From contig JAJCZO010000026.1 of NCBI GenBank assembly GCA_029262355.1, positions 1 to 36,607 of the forward strand: a DNA stretch of 36,607 nucleotides, read 5' to 3'. The notes beneath the pieces are model-generated. The model had not been told where the DNA came from, made no database searches, and saw nothing but the letters and a program-made list of their open reading frames with translations. The translations under genes and the position numbers were made by a program. Positions 26,706 through 35,684 of the stretch are shown here, piece by piece. Position 1 is the stretch's first letter. Every line of letters starts with the position of its first letter. The DNA is from Deltaproteobacteria bacterium. Its GTDB lineage: Bacteria; Desulfobacterota; Binatia; UBA12015.

Positions 26706-27548
26706 CTACGACTCCTCCTTGCCCTCCTTCGTTCGGTAATCGCCAAACTTCTCGTCCCGCTCGGTCAGCGCCGCACTGACGCCCTCCGACAGCTTCTTGA
26801 GATAGGCCCGGGCCGACCTCTGGTGGAAACCCATCGCCTGGATCTCCGTGCCTGCGCGAATTGCGGCGCGCATCCCCATGATCTCCATCGCCCGATGTAC
26901 GCTGCGCTTGTTCAGCTGCTGCAGATCGGGCGGGATCTTCGAGATACGCTCGGCCGTATCGAGCACGCGGTGCTCGAGCTCCTCGTCGGGATAGCAGCGG
27001 TTCGCGAGCCCCATCCGTACGGCCTCGTGACCGTCGATGGCGTCCCCAGTCAGCATGAGCTCCATCGCGTTTCGCATGCCCGCCATCCACGGGTGGAACT
27101 GATTGTCCGGCGGACTCATCAGACGGACCGGCGGGTAGCCGATCTGCGCACTCTCGCCGACGTACGCGAGATCACACGCCGCCATCAGTTCAGAGCCGCC
27201 GGCCAGGCAGTACCCATGGACCTGGGCGATCACCGGCTTCGCGAGGTCCCAAATGCGAAAGGCGCCCTCGACGACGTGGCGTGGCCAGTAGCCGTCCCCC
27301 ATCGCACTCGGGAACGGCAGATCGTTCTCGGTGCTCGCCGACAGGTCGTAGCCCGAGGAGAAGCACTTTCCCGCACCGCGCAGGATGGTTACGTGGACGC
27401 TCGCATCCGCATCCGCGTCCTGGAGCGCCTGGAACAGCTCGGCCCGCAGGGGGTTTGAAAGGGCGTTGCGCTTCTTCGGACGGTTGAGCGTCACACGCCG
27501 AACCTGCGGGCGGGGATCGTCGACCAGGATATACTCGAAATCCGACAT
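26706..27548 (-). CDS. Enoyl-CoA hydratase/isomerase (crotonase) family protein
   Basis: The protein has 280 residues. The oxyanion hole is built by CFSSGYDL (62-69) and LAGGSELMAACD (115-126). Glu120 matches the first catalytic Glu of classic hydratases. The position of the second, usually PE in GLPEI, is Pro140 in GYPPVRLM. So simple crotonyl-CoA hydration is doubtful and another crotonase reaction is possible. A long C-terminal helical tail (to KEGKEES) follows. The start at 27548 follows a GAGGAG site. The gene closes the six-gene minus-strand operon, eight bases after the second NTF2-like gene. Confidence 0.88.
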   Translation of the reverse strand: MSDFEYILVDDPRPQVRRVTLNRPKKRNALSNPLRAELFQALQDADADASVHVTILRGAGKCFSSGYDLSASTENDLPFPSAMGDGYWPRHVVEGAFRIWDLAKPVIAQVHGYCLAGGSELMAACDLAYVGESAQIGYPPVRLMSPPDNQFHPWMAGMRNAMELMLTGDAIDGHEAVRMGLANRCYPDEELEHRVLDTAERISKIPPDLQQLNKRSVHRAMEIMGMRAAIRAGTEIQAMGFHQRSARAYLKKLSEGVSAALTERDEKFGDYRTKEGKEES

Positions 27549-27556
27549 GTCTGCTC

Positions 27557-27952
27557 TCACTCCTCGAGGGCCGCCAGGCCCTTCTGCACCTGCTTCACCG
27601 CGAACTGCTGATCGTAGTACTCCCGCCAGGCTGTGATCTCGCCGTTCTCGAGCTCGACCGCATTCGCCACGGGACACGAGATGGGAATGCCCTGGTAGTC
27701 GTAGTGATCGATCCGCTCGACCATGACCAGATTCCCCGCTTCGATCACGTTCTTGATCTCGATGCGCGTGTTCTTGATGGGCTCGAACTGCCGAACGAAG
27801 AACGCCAGAATGTCGGACCGCCCATGAATCGGCGCGCGTTGCACGAAATGAAGGATACCGTCTTCGGCATAGCCGCCCGCCACGAACTCGTAGTCGAGCC
27901 GGTCGAAGCCCGCGAGATTCTCCACCACGAGGTCGCTATTCGATTTCGACAT
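27557..27952 (-). CDS. NTF2-like protein, limonene-epoxide-hydrolase/SnoaL type
   Basis: The protein has 131 residues and a cone-shaped NTF2 fold inferred from pattern. HFVQRAPIHGRSDILAFF is the first conserved block, and NGEITAWREYYDQQF is the strand-end block typical of limonene-1,2-epoxide hydrolase relatives. The family includes epoxide hydrolases, ketosteroid isomerases and polyketide cyclases. ATG 27952 overlaps the previous stop by one base (TGATG), so the two NTF2-like proteins are co-translated and may form a heteromer. The substrate is unknown. Confidence 0.82.
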   Translation of the reverse strand: MSKSNSDLVVENLAGFDRLDYEFVAGGYAEDGILHFVQRAPIHGRSDILAFFVRQFEPIKNTRIEIKNVIEAGNLVMVERIDHYDYQGIPISCPVANAVELENGEITAWREYYDQQFAVKQVQKGLAALEE

Positions 27953-28413
27953 CAGCCGAACCGTCCGACAAATCGCTTGTACGCGCGCCGCGCGCCCTCG
28001 GGGAAGGCCGACAGGAACATCGTATTGAAGTCCCAATAGTCGCGGTGGTACTCGATCTTCCCCGCGGCGTTGAGCCGTACGTACGTCATCCCGGTATTGT
28101 GGATTCGCATCTTTGGCCGCTTCTTGCTCGGCGCCATGCTGAGCGAGAAGGTGAACATGATGTGCGGACCGTTCTGCGCGCTCTCTTCCATCTCGATGTT
28201 CAGATCGTGATTCTTCTTCAGCAGGCGCTCGTTCATCTCGCGGTAGTCCTCGATCCCCTCAATGCGCTGCAAAGGGTCTTCGAACACCATGTCGTCCGCG
28301 AACCACTCGCGTAGTTCCTCAACATTCGGGACCTTCTTGTCCCACATCGAGAAGAGCTCGTGCACCTTCTGCGCATCGAGATCGAACGCTGCAGGATTGC
28401 CTGGGCTGCCCAT
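27952..28413 (-). CDS. NTF2-like / SnoaL-like protein
   Basis: The protein has 153 residues. Blocks are WFADDMVFEDPLQRIEGIED near the N-terminus and KIEYHRDYWDFNTMF near the end. They fit the SnoaL/ketosteroid isomerase-like NTF2 superfamily, with a pocket-lining Asp and His. A strong site GGAGGGGAG precedes ATG 28413 and settles the start. It is followed directly by a second NTF2-like gene. The pair may have arisen by duplication, but they differ much. The likely role is isomerisation, hydration or lactone handling of a bulky hydrophobic substrate. Confidence 0.82.
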   Translation of the reverse strand: MGSPGNPAAFDLDAQKVHELFSMWDKKVPNVEELREWFADDMVFEDPLQRIEGIEDYREMNERLLKKNHDLNIEMEESAQNGPHIMFTFSLSMAPSKKRPKMRIHNTGMTYVRLNAAGKIEYHRDYWDFNTMFLSAFPEGARRAYKRFVGRFG

Positions 28414-28435
28414 GTTGTTTCTCCCCTCCTTCGGT

Positions 28436-29038
28436 TCAGGCCGACCGCCCGGCACCCTTGGGCCCGAGGGGTTGGCAGAGACTGGGAATCAAGAAATCAG
28501 CGACGTGACGTCGCCGTGTCTGCACGGAGCGAGCCGTGGACTGAGGCGCGACCGCAAGGGCCAGAACGACGCGACGAATCCACTCGATCAAGTCCTTGCG
28601 CCCGAGGTCGGCCCGCAGCCGGCCCGCGCCCTCGAGTGCATTCAGGGGCTCGCTGATCATCGCTTCGACTCGCTCATTCAACGCGCTGCGGCCCACCGCG
28701 AGAGCACGCGCCTCGGCGCGGCTTCGTGGGCCCTCGACGAGCCGGGCGATCCCCGCATTCTCCGGCACGTTCTCAGCAATGGCCACGACGATGGCGACCA
28801 ATCGCTCGGCCGGGTCCGCGATCGCAGCGACACGCCGTGCAAGGCGACTCTCGAATCGATCGAACTCGCGCACGAACACGGCCTGGAGGACCTCCTCCAT
28901 CCTCGAGAACCGCTTGTACAGAGTCGTTCGAGAGAGGTTCGCTTCGGTCGCGACGTGAGACATCGAGGTCTTCGCTACGCCGTGCTTCTCGAAACAGCGC
29001 TCGGTCGCATCGACGACCAACGTCTCGAGCTCGTCCAT
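28436..29038 (-). CDS. TetR-family transcriptional regulator
   Basis: The protein has 200 residues. The N-terminal helix-turn-helix reads TSMSHVATEANLSRTTLYKRF (about 24-44), a standard TetR pattern. The rest is a helical ligand-binding domain with no family-specific mark. ATG 29038 overlaps the stop of the amidohydrolase as TGATG, so the regulator is translated within the operon. It is then likely to repress its own operon and respond to a substrate or acyl-CoA intermediate. It ends 22 bases before the first NTF2-like gene. Confidence 0.9.
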   Translation of the reverse strand: MDELETLVVDATERCFEKHGVAKTSMSHVATEANLSRTTLYKRFSRMEEVLQAVFVREFDRFESRLARRVAAIADPAERLVAIVVAIAENVPENAGIARLVEGPRSRAEARALAVGRSALNERVEAMISEPLNALEGAGRLRADLGRKDLIEWIRRVVLALAVAPQSTARSVQTRRRHVADFLIPSLCQPLGPKGAGRSA

Positions 29039-30765
29039 CAGTGCCGCCCGTGGCGCAACAAGTGCCCCGGCGTCGCGAGCGTGCAGGCACCGTCCTCGAA
29101 GGTCACCTCCCCGTTCACGAGGGTCCATCGCCAGCCACGGGCCCGGCGATCCAGGCGCCACGCCCCACCCGGCCAGTCGTACACGCGCTCCGACGGCTCG
29201 AGGCCGAGCGCGTCGAGCTCATAGACCACGATGTCGGCCGGCATCCCCTCGGCGATGATGCCTCGATCGGCGATCCCGGCCGCCTGCGCCGAGTAGGCCG
29301 ACAGCCGCCAGTGCGCGTCCTCCAGATCCATCACTCCGTGGTCGCGCACCCAGGTAGCGAGAAATTCGGTCGGGTACGTGCCCGTCGTGAGGAACTTGGT
29401 ATGCGCTCCACCGTCGGAAAGGCCGGGCACCGCATACGGGCAGTTCGCAATCTCGTGCATGGCTTTTGTGTCGAGCTCGCGTGGTTCGGTCTGCCATCCG
29501 GCTCCGAGGTCGCAGGCGAGCGAGACGTCGAGGAAGGCATCGATCGGATGCGCGCCGGTCGCAGCGGCGATCTCCGCGACCGTATGCCCCTCCCACTTCT
29601 TCAGCTCCGGATCCTCCACCGTCACGTAGGCCAGCAAGAGATCTTGCAGGGAAACCCCGAGACGAACGTCGAGCTTCTCGGTTCCGCCGCCCGCGAGCGG
29701 CGCCGCCCCCGCCTCGAATTCGGCGATGAGCGCCGTTCGACGCGCCGGATCTCGCATCTTCTCCATCCGCTCGGCGACCGTGCCGAGCGTGAGCTCTCGC
29801 CAAAGCACAGACGTATCGAACAAGTTCCAATCCTCGAGCGTGAACTGGTAGTCGATCGCACACGTGACCGACTGCGCGATGATCCGCTGGCCCCGCGCAT
29901 TCGCCTTCGCAAGCCAACGGATGAGAAGCTCGTGCGACTCCGCCGGAGCCCCGTGCTGATCGGTGCGCGCCGCGAGCACATTGAAGATGACCGGACGGCC
30001 GGACTCGCTGGCGAGGATGTTCGCGAGCTTCGGCACGCCGATCATTTGAATCGCACCGCGGCCGACCCGGCCGAGTGCTTGCGCGAAGAAGCGAATGTCC
30101 TCTTCGTGCAGCAGGTCGGTCATCATCGGAGTGCCGTCGAAGTCTCGCTGAATGGTGTCGGGCCCGATCAACTGTGCCGACCACCCACATGCGCCCGCAT
30201 CCATCGCTTCGATCAGAAGGCGCTCGGCCTCCTGCTTCTCCCCCGTCGACAGCAGCCGGCCCTTGGCCTCGTCGACCGAGCCCGTAACCCATGCCAAGAG
30301 GGGGCCCAACGCCACGTAGGAGCTGACGTTGACGCCCTTCGGAGTCCGCTGCAGGCTGTCGAGGAACTCGGGGTAAGTCGTCCAGTCCCAGGGCATCCCC
30401 GCTTTCATGCACTCGATCGGGACGGCCTCGTTGCGCGACATCGTCAGCATCGCGCGCTCCCGGGCCTCGGGGCGCACCGGTGCGAACCCAAACCCACAAT
30501 TGCCGACAACGACTGTCGTGACACCGTGCCAGCCCGAGATCGAGCACCACGGATCCCAGTAGATCTGGCTGTCATAGTGGGTGTGGAGGTCGACGACCCC
30601 CGGAGCAACGATGAGCCCCGTCGCGTCGATCTCTCGCGCCGAAGCGTCGGTTGAAATGCGGCCGATCGTCGCCACGCGCCCGTCTCGGACCCCGACGTCG
30701 GCGAGATACCGCGGCGTGCGCCGCCCATCGATCAGCGTTCCACCGCGAATGACGAGGTCGAACAT
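29038..30765 (-). CDS. Amidohydrolase, N-acyl-D-amino-acid deacylase-like
   Basis: The protein has 575 residues. It begins with the beta-sandwich strand FDLVIRGGTLIDG. The metal site is DLHTHYDSQIYWDP (His61, His63). GVTTVVVGNCGFGFAPV and GLSDGGAHTKF are typical of the amidohydrolase-3 / D-aminoacylase branch. GMPADIVVY near the end closes the sandwich. It should hydrolyse an amide or related bond in a cyclic or N-acylated compound. The gene starts ten bases after the SDR stop and runs into the TetR gene with a one-base overlap. Confidence 0.88.
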   Translation of the reverse strand: MFDLVIRGGTLIDGRRTPRYLADVGVRDGRVATIGRISTDASAREIDATGLIVAPGVVDLHTHYDSQIYWDPWCSISGWHGVTTVVVGNCGFGFAPVRPEARERAMLTMSRNEAVPIECMKAGMPWDWTTYPEFLDSLQRTPKGVNVSSYVALGPLLAWVTGSVDEAKGRLLSTGEKQEAERLLIEAMDAGACGWSAQLIGPDTIQRDFDGTPMMTDLLHEEDIRFFAQALGRVGRGAIQMIGVPKLANILASESGRPVIFNVLAARTDQHGAPAESHELLIRWLAKANARGQRIIAQSVTCAIDYQFTLEDWNLFDTSVLWRELTLGTVAERMEKMRDPARRTALIAEFEAGAAPLAGGGTEKLDVRLGVSLQDLLLAYVTVEDPELKKWEGHTVAEIAAATGAHPIDAFLDVSLACDLGAGWQTEPRELDTKAMHEIANCPYAVPGLSDGGAHTKFLTTGTYPTEFLATWVRDHGVMDLEDAHWRLSAYSAQAAGIADRGIIAEGMPADIVVYELDALGLEPSERVYDWPGGAWRLDRRARGWRWTLVNGEVTFEDGACTLATPGHLLRHGRH

Positions 30766-30775
30766 CAGCCGCCGC

Positions 30776-31519
30776 CTACCAGGCGCCGCCGTCGATGCGG
30801 AACACCTTGCCGGTGATCCACTCGGCGTCCTTTGACGAAAGAAAGACCGCCAACGCTCCGACCTCTTCGATGGTGCCGATGCGGCCGAGCGGGATGGTCT
30901 TCTCGAGATCCCCGTGGAACTCTTGCATTCCGTCGGCGATGTCCGTCTGAATCAGACCCGGGGCAATCACGTTGCAGCGAATGCTGCGCCGCGCGTTCTC
31001 TCGGGACACGGTTTTCGTGAGCGCATTCACGCCGGCCTTGGCCGCGTTGTAGGCAGCACCCTTTGGCCCGCAGGCGTCAGCCGCCACCGACGACACCGTC
31101 AGGATCACTCCATCGCGCTGCTTGCGCAAGTGAGGAAGCGCTGCGTGAAGGGTGTGGAACACGCCGTACAGATCAATCTGGATCACGCGGTCCCAGTAGC
31201 CCGGATCCACTTCATGGGTAGACTCGAAGCGCGTCGGAACCCCCGCGTTCGCCACCACGATGTCGAGGCCGCCGAGCGCGTCGCGCGCACCGTTCCCCAT
31301 CGCGGCCACCGCATCGTACTCACGGACGTCGGCGGCAAACGCGGCCCCGCGGCAACCCAACCGTTCGATCTCCTTCACCACCGCGTCCGCGGCGCCTTGC
31401 TCGCGACGGTAGCCGATCGCAACGTCAGCACCGGCACCAGCCAACGCGAGCGCGATCCCCTTTCCGATGCCCCGCGACGCGCCCGTGACGAGCGCCTTCT
31501 TGCCTTCTAACTTCCCCAT
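30776..31519 (-). CDS. SDR family oxidoreductase (FabG-like)
   Basis: The protein has 247 residues, the classic SDR length. The cofactor loop is TGASRGIG (12-19), followed by VANAGV (89-94). The catalytic set is SS143-144, Tyr157 and Lys161 in YNAAK. IDGGAW ends the protein. It is a probable NAD(P)-dependent alcohol or 3-ketoacyl reductase/dehydrogenase. A good GGAGG lies four bases before ATG 31519. It is the first gene of the operon that ends with the crotonase. The 213 bases before it should hold the operon promoter. Confidence 0.94.
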   Translation of the reverse strand: MGKLEGKKALVTGASRGIGKGIALALAGAGADVAIGYRREQGAADAVVKEIERLGCRGAAFAADVREYDAVAAMGNGARDALGGLDIVVANAGVPTRFESTHEVDPGYWDRVIQIDLYGVFHTLHAALPHLRKQRDGVILTVSSVAADACGPKGAAYNAAKAGVNALTKTVSRENARRSIRCNVIAPGLIQTDIADGMQEFHGDLEKTIPLGRIGTIEEVGALAVFLSSKDAEWITGKVFRIDGGAW

Positions 31520-31732
31520 GAGTCCTCCGTCACACGAAGGCAGCTGCCAGGCGCCTTCCGATTGGTGAACAGATTAGAAAAACTGTCCACCGGACGTCAA
31601 GGCAATTCCGTGCCCCCGGGCCCCCAGCCCGATGGGGTCGCTCGAGTCGTCTTGGGGCATCGGCCGGGCTCGCCCGTGGAGTGCGGCCCTGGGAAGGCGA
31701 ATGGACTCCGAATTCGACCTGCCGGCGGCAAC

Positions 31733-32377
31733 TCAGGAGCGAGGCGCGCTCGCTCCTGGAAAAGCACCAACGTCGCGCAAGAGCGCTCGCAGCGACCGCT
31801 CGACGACACCGCGTGCCGCGCGGTACGACAGCCGGAGCGTGCTGCGGAGGTAACCCCACGTGGGATGTGAGATCGCAGTCGCCATGGACTGCACGACTTC
31901 ACCTCGCTCGCGCGCGGAAAGGTGCTCGAGCTCTCGTTGGAATACCGGCCGCAGAGCTCGCGTCTCCTCCCGCAGGCGCGCGATCGACGAACGCCTCGCT
32001 TGTTCCTGAGCCGGGCCGACGAGTGCTCGGGCCGTGAGCTCCCAGTGGAAAGGCAAAGTGACCTCGAGGAACTTGCACCGGCTATCGATCAGCAGAGCGA
32101 GCCGCTCGGCCAGCGGCAGCTCTGGCGGGATCTGCGCCACCAGGGGAGCCGCACGCTTCATCCCCAGTTCGTACGCAGCGTCATAGAGCTCCGCGAGATC
32201 CTTGAAGTGATGAAAAAGAGACCGCCGCGACAGCCCGGCTCTCTCCGCAATGTCGTCGGCCGCGGGACGCAAGCAGCCCTCCCCCACCAGCGCCAGGAAC
32301 GCATCGCACAGCGCGTCACGAGAGCGTACCGCTCGTGGCGGGCCCGCCGGAACCTCGTCGGATGCGTCGCGCGACAT
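31733..32377 (-). CDS. TetR-family transcriptional regulator
   Basis: The protein has 214 residues from ATG 32377. The helix-turn-helix reads AADDIAERAGLSRRSLFHHFKD (about 39-60), a strong TetR pattern with the usual LFHHF. The ligand domain is helical and not recognised. It precedes the SDR-to-crotonase operon on the same strand by 213 bases, so it may control it, while a second TetR lies inside that operon. The upstream part of the open frame, from 32947, overlaps the aldo/keto reductase gene and is shadow. Confidence 0.88.
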   Translation of the reverse strand: MSRDASDEVPAGPPRAVRSRDALCDAFLALVGEGCLRPAADDIAERAGLSRRSLFHHFKDLAELYDAAYELGMKRAAPLVAQIPPELPLAERLALLIDSRCKFLEVTLPFHWELTARALVGPAQEQARRSSIARLREETRALRPVFQRELEHLSARERGEVVQSMATAISHPTWGYLRSTLRLSYRAARGVVERSLRALLRDVGAFPGASAPRS

Positions 32378-32657
32378 GCCTCGCCTCACCGAGCCGCGAG
32401 GAAGGACGGCGCCGCTGGGCCGCACCAGCGAACCGCCGCACCGACCACGCGACCATCGCCCCCCCGCGCCGCGCGCTCTTCGCCCCAGGTCTCCACAGAT
32501 CTTCGAATAGCCGCCCTCGCACTTCGAGTGCAAGATGAGCGCTGCGGTTCGGGATCCGGGGCCTAGCGCGTCGGGGAGGGGATCACGCGCGACGGTGAAC
32601 GGGCTGTTTCGAATTGAAGCCGGGTGAGATAGAAGGAACCGAAAAGGAGCGAGCCCC
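32378..32657. other. Intergenic region between divergent TetR and aldo/keto reductase genes
   Basis: There are 280 bases without a supported gene. It should hold the two divergent promoters. I see no clear operator or RNA. A good SD (AAGGAG) lies just inside its right end, about nine bases before ATG 32658. Confidence 0.4.
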
Positions 32658-33695
32658 ATGACGGTCTTCGAACGATCCTTCCCCACGACGCGCCGACGTG
32701 CGCTGCAGATTCTGGCCCTTCTCGGCGTCGGGGGAACCGACCTCGCCCGCTCGGCCGGCGCGCTTGCCCAATCGGCCGCGCGCGCCGAGGAAGCCTGGCC
32801 GAAAATGCAGTACCGGACGCTCGGCAAGACCGGCTTCGAGGGAAGTCGTCTCGTCTTCGGCTGTGGCGCGGCCCTGATGTTCTGGGGCAAGGACGAGCTC
32901 CTGAACGCCGCCTTCGAGCACGGCGTGAACGTTTTCGACGTCGGCACCAGCGACTACTACCGCAACGCCGAGTCGAATCTCGGAGCCTTCGCCAAGAAGA
33001 ACCGAGACAAGATCTTTCTGATCTCGAAGGGCCTGGTCGGCCTCGACCTGCAACCCGGCCAGGAGCTCACCGCCGCGCAACGAAAAGAATGCGCCCAAAA
33101 CTGGTCGAACGCGATGGACCGGAGCCTCACCGACCTCTCGACCGACCACGTCGACGCCTACTACATCATGGCCGCCAACAACGTCTCGCTCGTCCGGAGC
33201 GACGAGATGTACGCGGCGTTCGAGGCGGCGAAGAAGGCCGGCAAGGTCGACCACTGGGGCGTGAGCACGCACCAGAACGCGTCCGGCGTGCTCGACGCCG
33301 CAGCCGACACGGGCCGCTATTCCTTGGCGCAAATCGCGATCACGCCAGCCGGTTGGTACGACTGGAACGCCAAGGCAATCCAGAAGGACTCGAAACCGAT
33401 GGCGGGTCTCGGCCCGACGCTCGACAAAGCCCGCAAGGCCGGGATCGGGTTGGTGGGTATGAAGGCCGCGCGTCACCTCGCGGGAAAGTGGATGGGCTTC
33501 GGGCCCGACCGGCCGAAGACGTTCGACGAGATCTACAGCGTCGAGTTCAAGAAGGCGCCCCTCTCACCGTTCCAGCGCAGCTATGCGTACGTACTCGCGC
33601 ACGGGCTCGACGCCGTCAACGCCGACAGCCAATCACTGGAGCACCTGAAGGAGAACTTCGTCGCAGCCGCGACGTCACAAAAGTACTTCGCGTAA
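32658..33695 (+). CDS. Tat-exported aldo/keto reductase family protein
   Basis: The protein has 345 residues. The N-terminus TTRRRALQILALLGVGG is a twin-arginine (Tat) signal, so the protein is folded with its cofactor before export. The barrel starts with YRTLGKTGFEGSRLVFGCG. NVFDVGTSDYY supplies the catalytic Asp94 and a Tyr, and LISKG supplies Lys124. The usual active-site His at the end of strand 4 is absent: the sequence is VDAYYIMAANN. That suggests an altered reaction or no reductase activity. A good AAGGAG precedes ATG 32658. The role is unknown. Confidence 0.85.
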   Translation: MTVFERSFPTTRRRALQILALLGVGGTDLARSAGALAQSAARAEEAWPKMQYRTLGKTGFEGSRLVFGCGAALMFWGKDELLNAAFEHGVNVFDVGTSDYYRNAESNLGAFAKKNRDKIFLISKGLVGLDLQPGQELTAAQRKECAQNWSNAMDRSLTDLSTDHVDAYYIMAANNVSLVRSDEMYAAFEAAKKAGKVDHWGVSTHQNASGVLDAAADTGRYSLAQIAITPAGWYDWNAKAIQKDSKPMAGLGPTLDKARKAGIGLVGMKAARHLAGKWMGFGPDRPKTFDEIYSVEFKKAPLSPFQRSYAYVLAHGLDAVNADSQSLEHLKENFVAAATSQKYFA

Positions 33696-33905
33696 TCCTC
33701 CGGTCCCTACCGAAAGGCACGTCGGGTAGCCCTCCGGTCACTCCCGATCAGCGACCGACGCCGGAAACCGGACGGCCCCGTGTCGATTTTGAGACGGCGG
33801 CGGCCGGCTTCGCGGATCGCACTGAGACACCGATGTTGGCCACCCCGGATCTCCTTCTCATGCGGCCTGGACTGCCTCGGGACTGGCGAACGAGGCGTAC
33901 GGAGG

Positions 33906-35684
33906 ATGCAAGCCTCGGATCCACGTGCGCTACCCGACCACGGAGGATACCGTATCGCGGTGCGCGTCCTCGCCGCTCTCTCTGTACTCCTGCTCACCAC
34001 GGGAGCGGTCTACGCAGGAGTCGCCGACCACGACTTCATCATCGTCGACGATGGGACCTACGTCTTCATGAACCCGTGGGTCATGGAAGGCCTCACACTG
34101 CCCGGCGCCGGCTGGGCGCTGTCCAGCTTCGCGGCATTCAACTGGCATCCTCTCACCTGGATTTCCCACATGGCCGACGTCACGCTCGTCGGGCCCGAAC
34201 CCGGCGGACAGCACCTCGTCAACGTCGCGTTCCACCTACTGAACACGGCGCTGCTCTTCGTGGCACTGCGACGCCTCTCTGGCCGCGACTGGGAGAGCCT
34301 GCTCGTCGCGGCACTGTTCGCGCTTCATCCGATGCATGTGGAGTCCGTTGCTTGGATCGCCGAGCGCAAGGACGTCCTGAGCGCCTGCTTCTGGTTCCTC
34401 GCTTTGTGGGCCTACGCGGCCTACGCCGAGCAGCCGGGCATTGCCCGCTACGGAGTGGTCGCACTCCTCGTGGCCGCCGGTCTGATGGCAAAACCGATGG
34501 TCGTGACGCTTCCGTTCGTTCTGCTTCTGCTCGACGTATGGCCGCTTCGCCGTGTGAAGTGGAACGACGTGCCTCGCTTCGGCTGGCTCACACTGGAGAA
34601 GGCGCCGCTCCTCGGACTCTCGATCGCCGCGAGCTTGCTCACGATGATCGCGCAGCAGCCGGGCGTCGAGAACACCGCCGAGGCGCTGCCATGGACCGCG
34701 CGCGCGGGCAACGCTGCCGTCGCGTACTTCTCGTACCTGCGACTCACCGCATGGCCGGACCAGCTCGCCGCTTTCTACCCGCACCCGGGTTGGGTCGCGC
34801 CGTGGAAGGCCATCGGGGCGACTGCCGTGCTCGCCGCGATCACCGGCGTTTCCATCCGCGAGCGCGAGCGGCGCCCGTACCTACTGGTCGGTTGGCTCTG
34901 GTTCCTCGGCACTCTGGTGCCCGTGATCGGCCTCGTCCAAGTTGGCGATCAGGCCATGGCAGACCGCTACTCGTACGTTCCGCACATCGGCCTCTTCGTC
35001 ATGATCGCCTGGGCAGCCGCCGATCTCATTGGCAGGAGCACAACCCGCCGGGCCGTCGTGGCCACCGCGTCGGTCGGGGTTCTCCTTGCGCTCGCCGTAA
35101 CCACGCGCGCCCAGGTCGCTCGCTGGGAGAGCACGGAGACATTGTTCGAGTACACGCTCTCGATCACCGAGAAGAACTCGTTCGCGCACCTCAATCTCGC
35201 CACCGTCTTGCTGTTCGAGGAGCGCCGAGCCGAGGCGCGCCGACACCTCATGGCTGCGGTGGAAGCCAACCCTCGATCTCCCGAGGCACTGAACGCCCTC
35301 GGAAACCTCGAACTGCAAGACGGCAATCAAGACCAAGCTCTCGGCCTGTACCGGCGCGCATCGGCGGCCGGCCCGTGGTTGTTCGAAGCGCAGCTCAACA
35401 CGGCGCTCGTTCTCGACTCACGCGGAGAGCTCGACGAAGCGCTGCCCTTCTACCGATCCGCCGCGAAGCTCGAGCCCCATCACCCTGGCATCCAGTACCA
35501 GCTCGGCGCGCTCTTCGAACGGAAGCAAGCGTATCGCAAGGCCGCGGCGCACTACCGACGGGCGATTCAGCTCGACCCCGAACTTGGCGAAGCTCGCGTC
35601 GCCCTGCGACGCGTGCGGCCGCACCTGTCGAAGCCACGCCGACGCCGGCCCGATCAGTCTTCGGAGTCTTCCGGCTCGATGTAG
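33906..35684 (+). CDS. TMTC-like polytopic membrane protein with C-terminal TPRs
   Basis: The protein has 592 residues. The N-terminal two-thirds has about ten membrane helices. The loop FNWHPLTWISHMAD, then LFALHPMHVESVAWIAERKDVLS and FYPHP, are marks of the GT-C type, TMTC-like family. This is followed by about four TPR units (from FAHLNLATVLLFEE to the end). Eukaryotic TMTCs are O-mannosyltransferases; bacterial members probably transfer sugar from a lipid donor, by analogy. ATG 33906 sits directly behind a GGAGG with no spacing, so GTG 33960, 13 bases after a second GGAGG, is an alternative. Its end overlaps the sulfatase gene by 31 bases. Confidence 0.85.
   Translation: MQASDPRALPDHGGYRIAVRVLAALSVLLLTTGAVYAGVADHDFIIVDDGTYVFMNPWVMEGLTLPGAGWALSSFAAFNWHPLTWISHMADVTLVGPEPGGQHLVNVAFHLLNTALLFVALRRLSGRDWESLLVAALFALHPMHVESVAWIAERKDVLSACFWFLALWAYAAYAEQPGIARYGVVALLVAAGLMAKPMVVTLPFVLLLLDVWPLRRVKWNDVPRFGWLTLEKAPLLGLSIAASLLTMIAQQPGVENTAEALPWTARAGNAAVAYFSYLRLTAWPDQLAAFYPHPGWVAPWKAIGATAVLAAITGVSIRERERRPYLLVGWLWFLGTLVPVIGLVQVGDQAMADRYSYVPHIGLFVMIAWAAADLIGRSTTRRAVVATASVGVLLALAVTTRAQVARWESTETLFEYTLSITEKNSFAHLNLATVLLFEERRAEARRHLMAAVEANPRSPEALNALGNLELQDGNQDQALGLYRRASAAGPWLFEAQLNTALVLDSRGELDEALPFYRSAAKLEPHHPGIQYQLGALFERKQAYRKAAAHYRRAIQLDPELGEARVALRRVRPHLSKPRRRRPDQSSESSGSM

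Noticed and set aside
28726-30654. 642-residue open frame opposite the amidohydrolase and TetR genes
   Set aside because: The minus-strand genes have clear family motifs and coupled starts. The plus-strand frame is their antisense shadow.
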